Origin: Kitasatospora sp. SUK 42
GTDB lineage: Bacteria; Actinomycetota; Actinomycetes; Streptomycetales; Streptomycetaceae
DNA: 64,000 nucleotides
NCBI RefSeq assembly: GCF_015776785.2
Contig: NZ_LFMD02000003.1
Coordinates: 1,904,081 to 1,968,080 of the forward strand
Reading direction: 5' to 3'
The notes beneath the pieces were generated by a model, which worked only from the letters and a program-made list of their open reading frames with translations, ran no database searches and had not been told where the DNA came from. Positions within the stretch are counted from its first letter, which is position 1. Every line of letters begins with the position of its first letter. Shown here one piece after another: positions 42,781 to 51,198 of the stretch. The translations under genes were made by a program, and so were the position numbers.

Positions 42781-43434
42781 GTGATCAGTTCCGGCTCCAC
42801 AGCGCAGTTCGCCGTCTGGACGGACTTCGGCGGTGTGCTGACCCCTCCGCTCGGCCACACCTTCCAGAAGTTCTGCACCACGACGCGGATCGACCCGGAC
42901 GCGCTGATGAGCGCGCTCGGCAAGGTGTCGGCCCGCTACGGCACCGATGACTTCATGCTGCCCATCGACACCCCGCTGATCACCGAGGCCCAGTGGCTGC
43001 AGGAGATCGCCGAGGTCCTGCACGCCGAGCACGGCTACACCACGCAGCTCACCACGCTGGCCGACATCTGGTTCGACGGTCGTGAGACCAACCACGCCTG
43101 GGTCGCCCGGCTGGAGAAGCTGCGCTCGGCCGGGACGTTCGTCGGCATGCTCTCCAACATGCCGCCGGCCTGGGACGGGCACTGGCGCCGCATGGTCGAC
43201 CCGAGCGCGCTCTTCGACGACGTCCTGCTCTCCTTCGAGGTCGGGCACCGCAAGCCGTCCCCCGGGATGTTCGCGCTGGCGGCCGAGCGTGCCGGGGTAC
43301 CGGCCGAGCGCTGCGTACTCGTCGACGACCTGCCCCACAACTGCGCCGGGGCCCGCGAAGCCGGCTGGTCCGCCGTGCTGTTCACCGAGGCGGAGTCGGC
43401 CTCCGCGGAACTCGACTCGATCCTCGTCGGCTGA
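42781..43434 (+). CDS. HAD-IA family phosphatase
   Basis: A 217-residue HAD hydrolase with motif I DFGGVL (nucleophile Asp15, Gly at +2), motif II MLSNM, and KPSPGMFALAAE/VLVDDLPHN for motifs III-IV. The Gly at +2 is frequent in HAD-IA members such as the DxGG group and may favour an organophosphate. The nine-base gap after afsA suggests it removes the phosphate from a butenolide phosphate or its reduced form. GTG start. Confidence 0.86.
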   Translation: MISSGSTAQFAVWTDFGGVLTPPLGHTFQKFCTTTRIDPDALMSALGKVSARYGTDDFMLPIDTPLITEAQWLQEIAEVLHAEHGYTTQLTTLADIWFDGRETNHAWVARLEKLRSAGTFVGMLSNMPPAWDGHWRRMVDPSALFDDVLLSFEVGHRKPSPGMFALAAERAGVPAERCVLVDDLPHNCAGAREAGWSAVLFTEAESASAELDSILVG

Positions 43435-43469
43435 TTCCCCCGGCACCGTACGTCCAGACAGGAGCACCA

Positions 43470-44174
43470 GTGACCCGTTCCGTTCTCATCACCGGCGGCA
43501 ACAGAGGCATCGGGCTGGCCACCGCCCGCGCCTTCGCCGCCCAGGGCGACAAGGTGACCGTGACATACCGCTCCGGGGAACCTCCGGAGGGCCTGCACGG
43601 TGTGCGTTGTGACGTGACCGACCCGGAGTCGGTCAGGTCCGCGGTCGAGGAGGCCAGGATCCAGCACGGCCCGATCCAGGTCCTGGTGTCCAATGCGGGC
43701 ATCACCCGGGACGAACTCCTGGTCGGCATGGCGGACGAGGACTTCCGGGCCGTGATCGAGACCAACTTCCTCGGCGCCGTGAGCGTCGCCAAGCAGGTCG
43801 TCCCCGACATGATCAAGGCCCGCTGGGGCCGCCTGATCTTCATGTCCTCGATGAGCGGCATGGCCGGAGCGCCGGGACAGACCAACTACGCCGCCTCGAA
43901 GGCGGCGCTGATCGGCTTCACCCGCTCGCTCGCCCGCGAGGTCGGCAGGCGCAAGATCACCGCCAACGTGGTCTCGCCCGGTCTGATCGAGACCGACATG
44001 GTCAAGGACGTGACCGACGCCCGGCGCGAGCACGTGCTCGCCCAGACCTCGCTCGGCCGACCCGGCACGGCGGAGGAGGTGGCCGGAGCGGTGCGCTTCC
44101 TCGCCAGTGACGACGCCTCCTACGTGACCGCGGCCATCATCCCGGTCACCGGCGGCCTGGGCGTCGGCCACTGA
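43470..44174 (+). CDS. FabG-type 3-ketoacyl-ACP reductase (SDR)
   Basis: A 234-residue classical SDR: cofactor motif TGGNRGIG (8-15), NAG at 75-77, catalytic Ser126/127, Tyr140 and Lys144 (YAASK), and a C-terminal PVTGGLGVGH. It reduces beta-keto groups on ACP with NADPH. Two possible roles here: ketoreductase of the type II chain-elongating set, or reductase in a butyrolactone pathway. GTG 43470 with AGGAG upstream; 35 bases after the HAD gene, same operon. Confidence 0.9.
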   Translation: MTRSVLITGGNRGIGLATARAFAAQGDKVTVTYRSGEPPEGLHGVRCDVTDPESVRSAVEEARIQHGPIQVLVSNAGITRDELLVGMADEDFRAVIETNFLGAVSVAKQVVPDMIKARWGRLIFMSSMSGMAGAPGQTNYAASKAALIGFTRSLAREVGRRKITANVVSPGLIETDMVKDVTDARREHVLAQTSLGRPGTAEEVAGAVRFLASDDASYVTAAIIPVTGGLGVGH

Positions 44175-44252
44175 GGACGCCCGCCGAAGACTCCTGACGC
44201 CCCGTCAGGCCTGTTCCACCACACCACCCAAGGATCGAAGGAAAGGACGAGC

Positions 44253-44696
44253 ATGCCCGAGAGCGTGCTGGAGATCGCCCACGAGATGGGCCGCATCTTC
44301 AACGACCTGGACGCGGACATCGCCCACAAGCTGGTCGCCCCCGAGTTCGTCGACTACGAGGCCCCGCCCGGCACCCCCGGCGGCCCGGACGGCTACCTCG
44401 GGACCGCGCGCTGGATGAACAGCGTGTTCGAGAACGCCAACTGGGAGCACCTGGACAGCTTCTCGGACGGCGACAAGGCGGTGATCCGGGTCCGGTTCAC
44501 CGGCAAGCACGTCGGCAACTTCCTCGGCATCGAGGCGACCGGCCGCGACGTGAACGTGGAGCACATCCACATCTACCGCGTGGAGAACGGCCTCGTCGTC
44601 GAGCACTGGGCCTGCCGGCAGGACCTGTTCCTGCTCGCCCAGCTCGGCGCCGTCCAGATCCAGCTGCCGCCGACCGGCGACGCCGCGGCCCACTGA
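44253..44696 (+). CDS. SnoaL-like (NTF2-fold) protein
   Basis: A 147-residue NTF2/SnoaL-like protein (FNDLDADIAHKLVAPEFVDY; HIHIYRVENGLVVEHW). SnoaL relatives are polyketide aldol cyclases or ester cyclases, but many are of unknown activity. The His-x-His near 109-111 and Glu/His in EHW line the putative pocket. Last gene of the AfsA operon, followed by a strong terminator. A cyclase role in ring closure is inference. Confidence 0.82.
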   Translation: MPESVLEIAHEMGRIFNDLDADIAHKLVAPEFVDYEAPPGTPGGPDGYLGTARWMNSVFENANWEHLDSFSDGDKAVIRVRFTGKHVGNFLGIEATGRDVNVEHIHIYRVENGLVVEHWACRQDLFLLAQLGAVQIQLPPTGDAAAH

Positions 44697-44707
44697 CGCC
44701 GGGTTCC

Positions 44708-44749
44708 ACGGGTCTGGCGCCGGCAGACGACCGCCGGCGCCAGACCCGT
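44708..44749 (+). terminator. Terminator after AfsA operon
   Basis: Perfect 17-bp stem (44708-44724 with 44733-44749) and 8-base loop. Its right arm is the first unit of the tandem array that follows. Confidence 0.88.
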
Positions 44750-44813
44750 ATGCGCCAGGCCCGTATGTGCCAGACCCGTATGTGCCAGGCCCGTATGCGC
44801 CAGGCCCGTGTGC
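44739..44813. repeat. Five 15-bp tandem repeats from the terminator arm
   Basis: Units GCCAG(A/G)CCCGTATG(C/T) at 44739, 44754, 44769, 44784 and 44799, the last with GTGTG. The array begins in the right arm of the terminator hairpin and ends 22 bases from the MerR stop. Any extra right arm could pair with the left arm, giving alternative hairpins. Confidence 0.85.
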
Positions 44814-44835
44814 GCCCGATCCGGACGGACGCGGA

Positions 44836-45468
44836 TCAGGCCTCACCGACCATCGACCGGTACGAGGCGTCCTCGCGGGCGAGCTGGCGCACCGCGGCCA
44901 TCAGCGGATCGCCCAGGACCGTCCCGAGGACGGCGCTCTCGACCTGGCTGTCGACGTCGGAGCGGCGGCCGATCGCGGCGAGTTCCGCAGCGGCGAGCCG
45001 TTCCGCGGCATCCGCGTAGTCGCCGAGGAGGGCGGCGAGGTCGTCCTGGCCGAGGTCGCGCGAGGTCGCCATGATCTGGATGACCGCCTGCCAGGCCGGA
45101 TTGGTCGGCTTGACGTGCCAGCCCTTCTCGGCGACCAGCCCGGTCACCAGGTCCTCGGCGGCCTTCCAGTTGTCGTCATCGGACGCGGCCACCCGGGGGG
45201 TGATCGCCGACTGCGCCACGCCGAGCACGCCGTGCAGGGCACTGCCCGGTGAATCGATCGCGGCGAGCACCTCCCGCGCGGCCGTGACGGAGAGCTTGCC
45301 GACATCGAGCATCGCCCTGACCAACTTGAGCCGCTGGAGATGGACTTCGCCGTACTGGGCCTGGTTCGGGCTCGTCCTCTCGCCGCTGGGCAGCAGTCCC
45401 TCACGGAGGTAGTACTTGATCGTGGGCACCGTCACCCCACTCAGCCTGCTCAGTTCCCCGATGCGCAT
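44836..45468 (-). CDS. MerR-family transcriptional regulator
   Basis: A 210-residue MerR-type protein: MRIGELSRLSGVTVPTIKYY winged-helix start, recognition wing to about 70, then a long helical C-terminal effector domain (about 85-205) with no Cys metal site. It is divergent from the MFS exporter, the usual arrangement for a drug-responsive MerR regulator. ATG 45468 has GGGAGGG just upstream. Palindromes in the divergent promoter are candidate operators. Confidence 0.87.
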   Translation of the reverse strand: MRIGELSRLSGVTVPTIKYYLREGLLPSGERTSPNQAQYGEVHLQRLKLVRAMLDVGKLSVTAAREVLAAIDSPGSALHGVLGVAQSAITPRVAASDDDNWKAAEDLVTGLVAEKGWHVKPTNPAWQAVIQIMATSRDLGQDDLAALLGDYADAAERLAAAELAAIGRRSDVDSQVESAVLGTVLGDPLMAAVRQLAREDASYRSMVGEA

Positions 45469-45637
45469 CGTCCCTCCCACTGCCGGTTGTGGATAGCTTA
45501 CTTGTCCGTTTTTGCGGGCTACCAGCCGTTTGCGCCTTTCGATACATGCCGGTCAACACATGTCGGCCGCCCGCCGCGCGGACCGGGCCCCCGTCCGCGT
45601 CCGACCTCCCGCACTTGCACCCCGCCTTATGGATAGC

Positions 45638-45676
45638 GATAATGCCCATTATCCACGAATAGATAGTGCAGCTATC
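45638..45676. promoter_or_regulatory. MerR/MFS divergent promoter operators
   Basis: Two inverted repeats in an AT-rich stretch: GATAATGCCCATTATC (7-2-7, 45638-45653) and GATAG-TGCAG-CTATC (45662-45676). The second is 22 bases before the MFS ATG. MerR proteins bind a dyad between -35 and -10; the first palindrome is the better candidate. ATAGATAGT at 45659-45667 is shared with the methyltransferase promoter. Confidence 0.5.
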
Positions 45677-45698
45677 GATATCAGAGGGGAGCTGGGAC

Positions 45699-47141
45699 AT
45701 GGCTGGCAAAGGGCCCGGGGCGGCATGGGCGCTCGTGGCGACCTCCGTGCCGATGTTCATGGTGTCTCTGGACAACCTGGTGGTCACCAACGCCCTGGTG
45801 AACATGGCCAGGGACTTCAACGTCGGACAGTCCGACCTGCAGTGGGTGGTCAACGGCTACGTACTGGCCTTCGCCGGCCTGCTGCTGGCCGGCGCCGCGT
45901 TCGGCGACCGCTTCGGCCGGCGGCGGATCTTCAACTGGGGCATCGTGCTGTTCACCCTGGGCTCGGCCGCCTGCGGCCTGTCCGGCTCGGTGACCCAGTT
46001 GGTCGTCGCCCGGGTCGTGCAGGGCGCGGGTGCGGCGATGATCCTCCCGGTCTCGCTGACCCTGGCGGTGGCCGCGGTGCCGAAGGCGCGACGGGCGCTC
46101 GCGGTGGGCGTCTGGGGCGGCGTCAACGGACTCGGCATCGCCGTCGGCCCGATGGCCGGCGGCCTGGTCACCCAGGGGCTCGACTGGCACTGGATCTTCT
46201 GGATCAACGTCCCGGTCGGCATCGTGGCGGTGCCGCTCGCACTCTGGGCCGTCCAGGAGAGCAAGGGCCGCGACCGCACGCTCGACGTCGTCGGCATGGC
46301 CCTGATCACGGCCGCCGTGATCGGCGCCGTCTGGGGCACCGTCGGTGCGGCGGACCACGGCTGGGGCTCGGCCCGCACGGTGGTCGGCCTCGGCCTCGCG
46401 GCCGTCCTGCTGGTCGCCTTCGTGCTGTACGAACGGCGAACCGCGCAACCCCTGGTGCCGCTGGCGATGTACCGCATCCGCTCCTTCATGCTGAGCAACG
46501 CCGTCTCGCTCGCCATGTACTTCGGCGTGTTCGGCTCGATCTTCTTCCTCGCCCAGTTCATGCAGGGGCCGATGGGCTACTCGCCGTTCGGGGCCGGCCT
46601 GCGGACGCTGCCGTGGACCGCGGCGCCGATGGTCGTCGTCCCGATCGCCAGCCTGCTGGTGGGCAGGATCGGCGGCGGCGTCCTGCAGGCGGCGGGCTGC
46701 CTCCTCCAGGCGCTCGCCCTCGGCTGGATCGCCCTGGTGGTCGCCCCGGACATGTCCTACGGCGCCCTGGTACCGGCCCTGGTTCTGGCGGGCGTCGGCA
46801 TGGGGCTGGTGTTCGCCGCCAACCCGGCCACGGTGATCAGCAGCGTGGCCGAGCACGAACACAACAAGGCGTCGGGGGTGAACAACACCATCCGCGAGTT
46901 CGGCGGCTCGCTCGGCATCGCCGTGCTGACCACGGTGTTCACCCACGGCTTCACCGACCGGCTCGCCAAGGGCTCCCACGACGCCGACCAGGCCTTCGTC
47001 CACGGTCTCCAGCAGGCCATCTGGGTCGGCGTGGCCGTCGTGCTGCTCGGCGCACTCGGAGGTCTGCTGATCCGCCGGCCGAGCCCGGCCGTCCAGCAGA
47101 ACGCCGCGGTCGAAGTCCACCCGGTCGTCGCGGTCGACTGA
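45699..47141 (+). CDS. MFS exporter, DHA2 (EmrB/QacA) family
   Basis: A 480-residue, 14-helix drug:proton antiporter. Motif A GDRFGRRRIF lies in the loop after helix 2, and motif C-like GLGIAVGPMAGG is in helix 5. Such exporters give self-resistance or secrete the cluster product. ATG 45699 (MAGKGPG) has GAGGGGAG upstream; the GTG 11 codons earlier is less likely. Under divergent MerR control, and followed by a T-rich terminator. Confidence 0.92.
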   Translation: MAGKGPGAAWALVATSVPMFMVSLDNLVVTNALVNMARDFNVGQSDLQWVVNGYVLAFAGLLLAGAAFGDRFGRRRIFNWGIVLFTLGSAACGLSGSVTQLVVARVVQGAGAAMILPVSLTLAVAAVPKARRALAVGVWGGVNGLGIAVGPMAGGLVTQGLDWHWIFWINVPVGIVAVPLALWAVQESKGRDRTLDVVGMALITAAVIGAVWGTVGAADHGWGSARTVVGLGLAAVLLVAFVLYERRTAQPLVPLAMYRIRSFMLSNAVSLAMYFGVFGSIFFLAQFMQGPMGYSPFGAGLRTLPWTAAPMVVVPIASLLVGRIGGGVLQAAGCLLQALALGWIALVVAPDMSYGALVPALVLAGVGMGLVFAANPATVISSVAEHEHNKASGVNNTIREFGGSLGIAVLTTVFTHGFTDRLAKGSHDADQAFVHGLQQAIWVGVAVVLLGALGGLLIRRPSPAVQQNAAVEVHPVVAVD

Positions 47142-47161
47142 GACCACGGCAGCCGTGAACC

Positions 47162-47195
47162 GAGGGCCATCGAACCGTCGATGGCCCTCTTCTTT
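47162..47195 (+). terminator. Intrinsic terminator after MFS gene
   Basis: 12-bp stem GAGGGCCATCGA / TCGATGGCCCTC, loop ACCG, followed by TTCTTT - the most classical rho-independent terminator in the window. Confidence 0.9.
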
Positions 47196-47227
47196 CCATC
47201 GCCCGTCACACAACCATGAGGCACACC

Positions 47228-48247
47228 ATGACACTTGTCCGCCCGGTCCGCATCGCAGCCGTGCTGCTCACCCTGGGCACCGTCGCGGTCGGCACACCGG
47301 CGTCGGCCGCGACGCAGGGCACCGCCCCGGTCCGACCCGCGCACCACCAGCAGGGTCCGGCGGCGATCTCCGCCCGGTCCGCCGACCTCTACCCGGAGAA
47401 CACCGCCTGGGACCCGACCCGGGGCGTGTTCCTGGTCGGCTCCGCCCGCTACGGCACCATCTCGACGGTCGACCTGAACGGCAACGTCAAGGAGCTCGCT
47501 CCCGCCTTCGGCACCGTCTCCACGCTCGGCATCAAGGTCGACCGGCCGCGCGGCCGCTTCGTGGTCGCCTACACCGACTACTGGATCCGCCAGGCCACGA
47601 ACCTCGACCAGCCGCCCACCTCCGGTGTGGCGATCTACGACCTCGCCTCCGGCCGGCTCCTCCAGCGGATACCGCTGTACACCGACGGCGGCGGCAGCTT
47701 CGCCGACGATCTGGCCGTCGACGACGACGGCGCCGTCTACGTGACCAATCCGGTCTCGGCGACCATCGTCCGCATCGACCCGGACGGCACGGTCAGTCCC
47801 TTCCTCACGGATCCGCGCTTCGCGAGCAACACGGTCGGCCCGAACGGCATCGTCTGGCGCGACGGTTACCTGATCATCGGGCTCTACGACAAGGGCGAGC
47901 TGTACCAGATCCCGACCGGGGTCCGGCACCCCCGCGCCCGTCAGATCAAGCTCCCGCTCAAGCTGATCGGCGCGGACGGCATCGCCCTGCGCCCGAACGG
48001 GGACCTGATCGTCACCACCAACTCGAACGGCCGGTCGGCGGGCGTCCAGGGCGGCGTCGACGCCGTGACCGTACTGCGCTCGCATGACGGATGGCGCAGC
48101 GCGAAGGTCGTCAAGCGGGTCGATCCCTGGCAGTACGCCGGCCCGACCGGCGCGGCCGTCACCCCCTACGGGGCCTACGTGCTCACCGGCCACCTCGACC
48201 GCCTGGGGCAGGAGACGACGCCGAGCTTCGACCTCAACCTGCTCTGA
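47228..48247 (+). CDS. Secreted SMP-30/NHL-like beta-propeller protein
   Basis: A 339-residue exported protein: Sec signal peptide of about 27 residues (basic start, hydrophobic core, ending TPASA-A), then repeats resembling SMP-30/gluconolactonase or NHL propellers (GTISTVDLNGN, DDLAVDDDGAVYVTN, PNGIVWRDGYLIIG, DGIALRPNGDLIV). The enzyme activity is unknown: it may be a lactonase-like hydrolase that would open a lactone outside the cell, an attractive partner for a butyrolactone product, but metal ligands were not verified. ATG 47228 is chosen for GAGG six bases upstream; ATG 47216 has no such site. Confidence 0.8.
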   Translation: MTLVRPVRIAAVLLTLGTVAVGTPASAATQGTAPVRPAHHQQGPAAISARSADLYPENTAWDPTRGVFLVGSARYGTISTVDLNGNVKELAPAFGTVSTLGIKVDRPRGRFVVAYTDYWIRQATNLDQPPTSGVAIYDLASGRLLQRIPLYTDGGGSFADDLAVDDDGAVYVTNPVSATIVRIDPDGTVSPFLTDPRFASNTVGPNGIVWRDGYLIIGLYDKGELYQIPTGVRHPRARQIKLPLKLIGADGIALRPNGDLIVTTNSNGRSAGVQGGVDAVTVLRSHDGWRSAKVVKRVDPWQYAGPTGAAVTPYGAYVLTGHLDRLGQETTPSFDLNLL

Positions 48248-48265
48248 GCCGATCCGAGTCCGGTC

Positions 48266-48305
48266 GGGGACCGGCGGGGCGGCTGGTGCCGCCCCGCCGG
48301 TCCCC
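48266..48305. terminator. 18-bp terminator after propeller gene
   Basis: Perfect 18-bp stem with loop TGGT, 18 bases past the stop. Confidence 0.9.
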
Positions 48306-48340
48306 GGCTGCTCCGACCCGTACCCGGAGCACCCCATGCA

Positions 48341-48377
48341 GCGGCGCCCCGGGGTGGGGGAAATCCCGGGGCGCCGC
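48341..48377. terminator. Second, opposing terminator
   Basis: 13-bp stem GCGGCGCCCCGGG / CCCGGGGCGCCGC followed by CGTCTTTCT on the plus strand, so it mainly backs up the propeller terminator but can also stop the leftward KS operon. Confidence 0.75.
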
Positions 48378-48402
48378 CGTCTTTCTCTTCGGTGGTGGTC
48401 TG

Positions 48403-49515
48403 TCAGGGCCGGCGCACGACCAGCGCGCCGACGTTGCCGTCGTGACCGACGGAAGTGATCAGTGCGGTGGTCCCGCCCTGGCCGCTCTGCCAGAGCGCGA
48501 GCACCGCCGCGAGCTGAAGGGCACCGCCCGCGCTGTACGTCTCACCGAGAACCGCACCGGCCCGCACCGGTTCCGGCAGCCGTCCGAGCGCGGACCGGAC
48601 ACCGTGCTCCTCGCTGCCCTGCAGGCCGAGGTGGTGCGTCGCCCCCAGGGCGACGGTGTCCACCTCCTCGGGCCGCACGCCGCTGCGGTCGAGCGCGCGG
48701 GTGATGCACGCCGCCAGCCCTCCGGAGATCGTCCGGCCGTCACCGGCCGAGCTCGCCGACCCGCCGTGGTAGCCGACCTCGCAGGCCAGCAGGTGCGCCA
48801 GGGCCGGCCGCTCGCCGGGCTCCTCGACCACGAAGACCGCGCACCCCTCGCCGAGCGAGGCCTGGTCGCCCAGGGCGCCGGATGCCTGCCAGGCCCAGGC
48901 GGACGGGGCGTTGAGCTCCTCGGCCCCGCCGACCAGCAGCCGGTCGGCCCGGCCGACCGACATGGCGATCCGGGCGTGCCGGAAGGCGGACAGCGCGGCC
49001 GCCTGGCCGCCGGCCACCGTCGCGTTCAGCCCCTTGAGCTTGTTGCGGATCGCCACCTGGCCCGCGGCGCAGTTCATCACCGTGTTGGGGAACTCCGCCG
49101 GGTTGAGCAGGTACGGCTTGTCCCCCTCGTAGGACTGGCGCAGCAGCGAGGTGTGGCTGGACACACTGCCCGTGTTGGTCGCCAGCACCACGCCCGTACG
49201 GGTCCGCTGCTGGTCCGTCTCGGGCGCCCCGACCTCTTCCAGCGCCTGCTTGCAGGCGACCAGGGCGAGCGAGGTCAGCCGGTCGAGGTACCGGGTTCCC
49301 TTGCGGCCCAGGTGGTCGGCGATCCTGAAGTCCGGGACGGCGTGGATCACCCGGGGCGGGTAGTCCCCGACGCCGGGGCCGTCCGTGCCGGCCAGGGCCC
49401 CGCCCGGCCGCAGTGCCTCGGCGAGCGGAGCCAGGCCGTACCCGGCGGGAGAGACCACGCCGCAGCCGACCACGGCCAGCGGCGTCACGGCCGGCGGAGC
49501 CGACACGGCGGTCAT
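48403..49515 (-). CDS. Chain-length factor (KS-beta) of a type II system
   Basis: A 370-residue thiolase-fold protein homologous to the adjacent ketosynthase but catalytically dead in the KS sense: the Cys position is Gln171 (VAGGQAAAL), the first His region reads GATHHLGLQG, and the GHxxGAA His is lost (LGETYSAGG). Gln at the Cys site is the hallmark of chain-length factors, which pair with KS-alpha to set chain length and can decarboxylate malonyl-ACP for priming. ATG 49515 overlaps the KS stop (ATGA). Operon ACP-KS-CLF, leftward. Confidence 0.88.
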   Translation of the reverse strand: MTAVSAPPAVTPLAVVGCGVVSPAGYGLAPLAEALRPGGALAGTDGPGVGDYPPRVIHAVPDFRIADHLGRKGTRYLDRLTSLALVACKQALEEVGAPETDQQRTRTGVVLATNTGSVSSHTSLLRQSYEGDKPYLLNPAEFPNTVMNCAAGQVAIRNKLKGLNATVAGGQAAALSAFRHARIAMSVGRADRLLVGGAEELNAPSAWAWQASGALGDQASLGEGCAVFVVEEPGERPALAHLLACEVGYHGGSASSAGDGRTISGGLAACITRALDRSGVRPEEVDTVALGATHHLGLQGSEEHGVRSALGRLPEPVRAGAVLGETYSAGGALQLAAVLALWQSGQGGTTALITSVGHDGNVGALVVRRP

Positions 49516-50735
49516 GCGAGCCTCCCGAGGATGGTGATGACGTTGTTGCCGCCGAAGGCGAAGCCGTGGTTCTGCACGATCTCCACCTTCGCCGCCCGGC
49601 CCTGGCCGGGGACGCAGTCCACGCCCTCCCCCAGCGCCGGGTCGACCTGTTGCACGTTGGCCGTCGGCGGCAGGAAGCCCTCCTGCAGTGCCATGCAGCA
49701 GGCGATGGCCCCGAAACCGCTGGCCGCGCCCATGGTGTGCCCGAGCATCGACTTGATGGAGCTGATCGGGGGCATCCGGTCCCCGAACACCTCGCGGACC
49801 GCCTGCACCTCGGTGGCGTCATTGGTCGGGGTGCCGGTGCCGTGGGCGCAGATGTAGTCGATCTGCTCCGGGGCGACGCCCGCCTTGCGGTGGGCCGCCC
49901 GGATGCACTCCGCGATGCTGACCGCGTCCGGATGCACCATGTGCTCGGCGTCGCAGTTGGCCGCGTAGCCCAGCACCTCGGCGTAGATCTTCGCGCCGCG
50001 GGCCAGCGCGTGGTCGAGCGGCTCCAGCAGCAGCGCCGCCCCGCCCTCACCGGTCAGGATCCCGCTGCGGTTGGCGTCGAACGGCCGCGGCAGGTCCTCG
50101 GCCATCGCGCCCAGGGCGTAGAACCCCGCGTGGGTCAGCCGGTTGACCGCGTCGGCACCGCCCGCCAGCATGAAGTCGGCCTCGCCGCTGCGGACCATGT
50201 CGTACGCGTAGCCCAGCGCGTAGTTGCTGGCCGAGCACGCGGTCGGGATGGTCTGCGCATCGCCGGTCAGACCGAGCTCGCTGTTGACCGCGTTGGCGAT
50301 CTGGCTCGCGGGGGCCTGCCGGACCAGCGCCGGGTCCAGGTTCTTGAGTCCGTCGACGACCCACTGCTCCGCCAGGTCCTGCACCACCCGCGACTCGCCG
50401 CTGGTGGTGCCGATGATGGAGCCGGACCGGGCGCCCGACAGGACCGCCGGGTCCAGCTCGGAGTCACGGACGGCGAGCCGGGCCGCGGCGGCGGCCAGCA
50501 GCGCGCTGCGCCCCCACTCGTCGGGGCGCAGCACGGAGAGGATCTCGGACGGCTCGAAGTCGTTCACTTCGCCGGCCCGCCGGCTCGGAAAGCCGGTGGT
50601 GTCGAAGCTGCGGATCTCCGCCGTCCCGTTTCGGCCTTCGCGGATCGCCGAGGTGAAGACGTCCACCCCGATTCCCACCGGGCTCACCGCGCCCAGCCCG
50701 GTGATGACGACCCTGCGCTCGGAGGGCTCAGGCAC
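49512..50735 (-). CDS. Beta-ketoacyl synthase (KS-alpha)
   Basis: A 407-residue KAS II-type condensing enzyme with the full triad: Cys167 (TACSAS), His298 (HGTGT) and His333 (GHTMGAA), with Lys328 in SSIKSM. It catalyses decarboxylative condensation of malonyl-ACP with the growing acyl chain. Close packing with CLF and ACP points to an iterative type II system rather than to housekeeping FabF. GTG 50735 overlaps the ACP stop by eight bases. Confidence 0.93.
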   Translation of the reverse strand: MPEPSERRVVITGLGAVSPVGIGVDVFTSAIREGRNGTAEIRSFDTTGFPSRRAGEVNDFEPSEILSVLRPDEWGRSALLAAAAARLAVRDSELDPAVLSGARSGSIIGTTSGESRVVQDLAEQWVVDGLKNLDPALVRQAPASQIANAVNSELGLTGDAQTIPTACSASNYALGYAYDMVRSGEADFMLAGGADAVNRLTHAGFYALGAMAEDLPRPFDANRSGILTGEGGAALLLEPLDHALARGAKIYAEVLGYAANCDAEHMVHPDAVSIAECIRAAHRKAGVAPEQIDYICAHGTGTPTNDATEVQAVREVFGDRMPPISSIKSMLGHTMGAASGFGAIACCMALQEGFLPPTANVQQVDPALGEGVDCVPGQGRAAKVEIVQNHGFAFGGNNVITILGRLA

Positions 50736-51003
50736 CCTTGCTCTCCCCGGCGTTCGCGTGCACGGCGCCGATCAGCAGCTCAAGGGAGGTCAGCTTGCCG
50801 AGCTCGGTCTTGGGGATGGCCACGCCGAGCTCCTTCTCGATGCGGGCCACCACCGTGATCAGCGAGAGCGAATCGGCCTCGTAGTCCTCGATGAAATGAC
50901 CGCTGTCGGAGATCTCCGACTCCTCGAGCTCCAATTCCTCAAGGACGATTGCGGCCACCGCCGTGCGGTAGTCCACGTCCGACTCGGTGATCTGCAGAGC
51001 CAT
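50728..51003 (-). CDS. Acyl carrier protein
   Basis: A 91-residue acidic ACP with the phosphopantetheine site Ser45 in EADSLSL (the usual DSL motif). The N-terminal helix starts at ESDVDYRTAVAAIV. It carries malonyl and intermediate chains for KS/CLF. First gene of the leftward ACP-KS-CLF operon; ATG 51003. No phosphopantetheinyl transferase gene is in the window. Confidence 0.93.
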   Translation of the reverse strand: MALQITESDVDYRTAVAAIVLEELELEESEISDSGHFIEDYEADSLSLITVVARIEKELGVAIPKTELGKLTSLELLIGAVHANAGESKGA

Positions 51004-51198
51004 TTCCGTTCCCTCTCGAACTCGGAATCCATTGGCGGAACGGTGGCAAACGTACGGGCCCCACCAGGGCCGATCAAGGCCAATGTATCGAAAGTGGCAG
51101 AAGGCCTTCGGAGGTTTTATCCAGGTGCGATCCCCCTTTTAATTCACCTTGCAACAATGGCAGGCGACTCAATTCTGCACGGGAGAGAAAGGCTCGAC
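51004..51198. promoter_or_regulatory. Divergent promoter region ACP / malonyltransferase
   Basis: 195 AT-richer bases between the divergent ACP operon and fabD-like gene; both starts depend on it, so it is the most likely target of the SARP or LuxR regulator. TCAAGGC (51074) and TCGAAAG (51088) resemble SARP heptamers but are 14 apart rather than 11 or 22, so no operator is claimed. Confidence 0.4.

Noticed and set aside
51004..51198. SARP heptamer operator
   Set aside because: Heptamer-like words are 14 bases apart rather than 11 or 22, and their match is weak.
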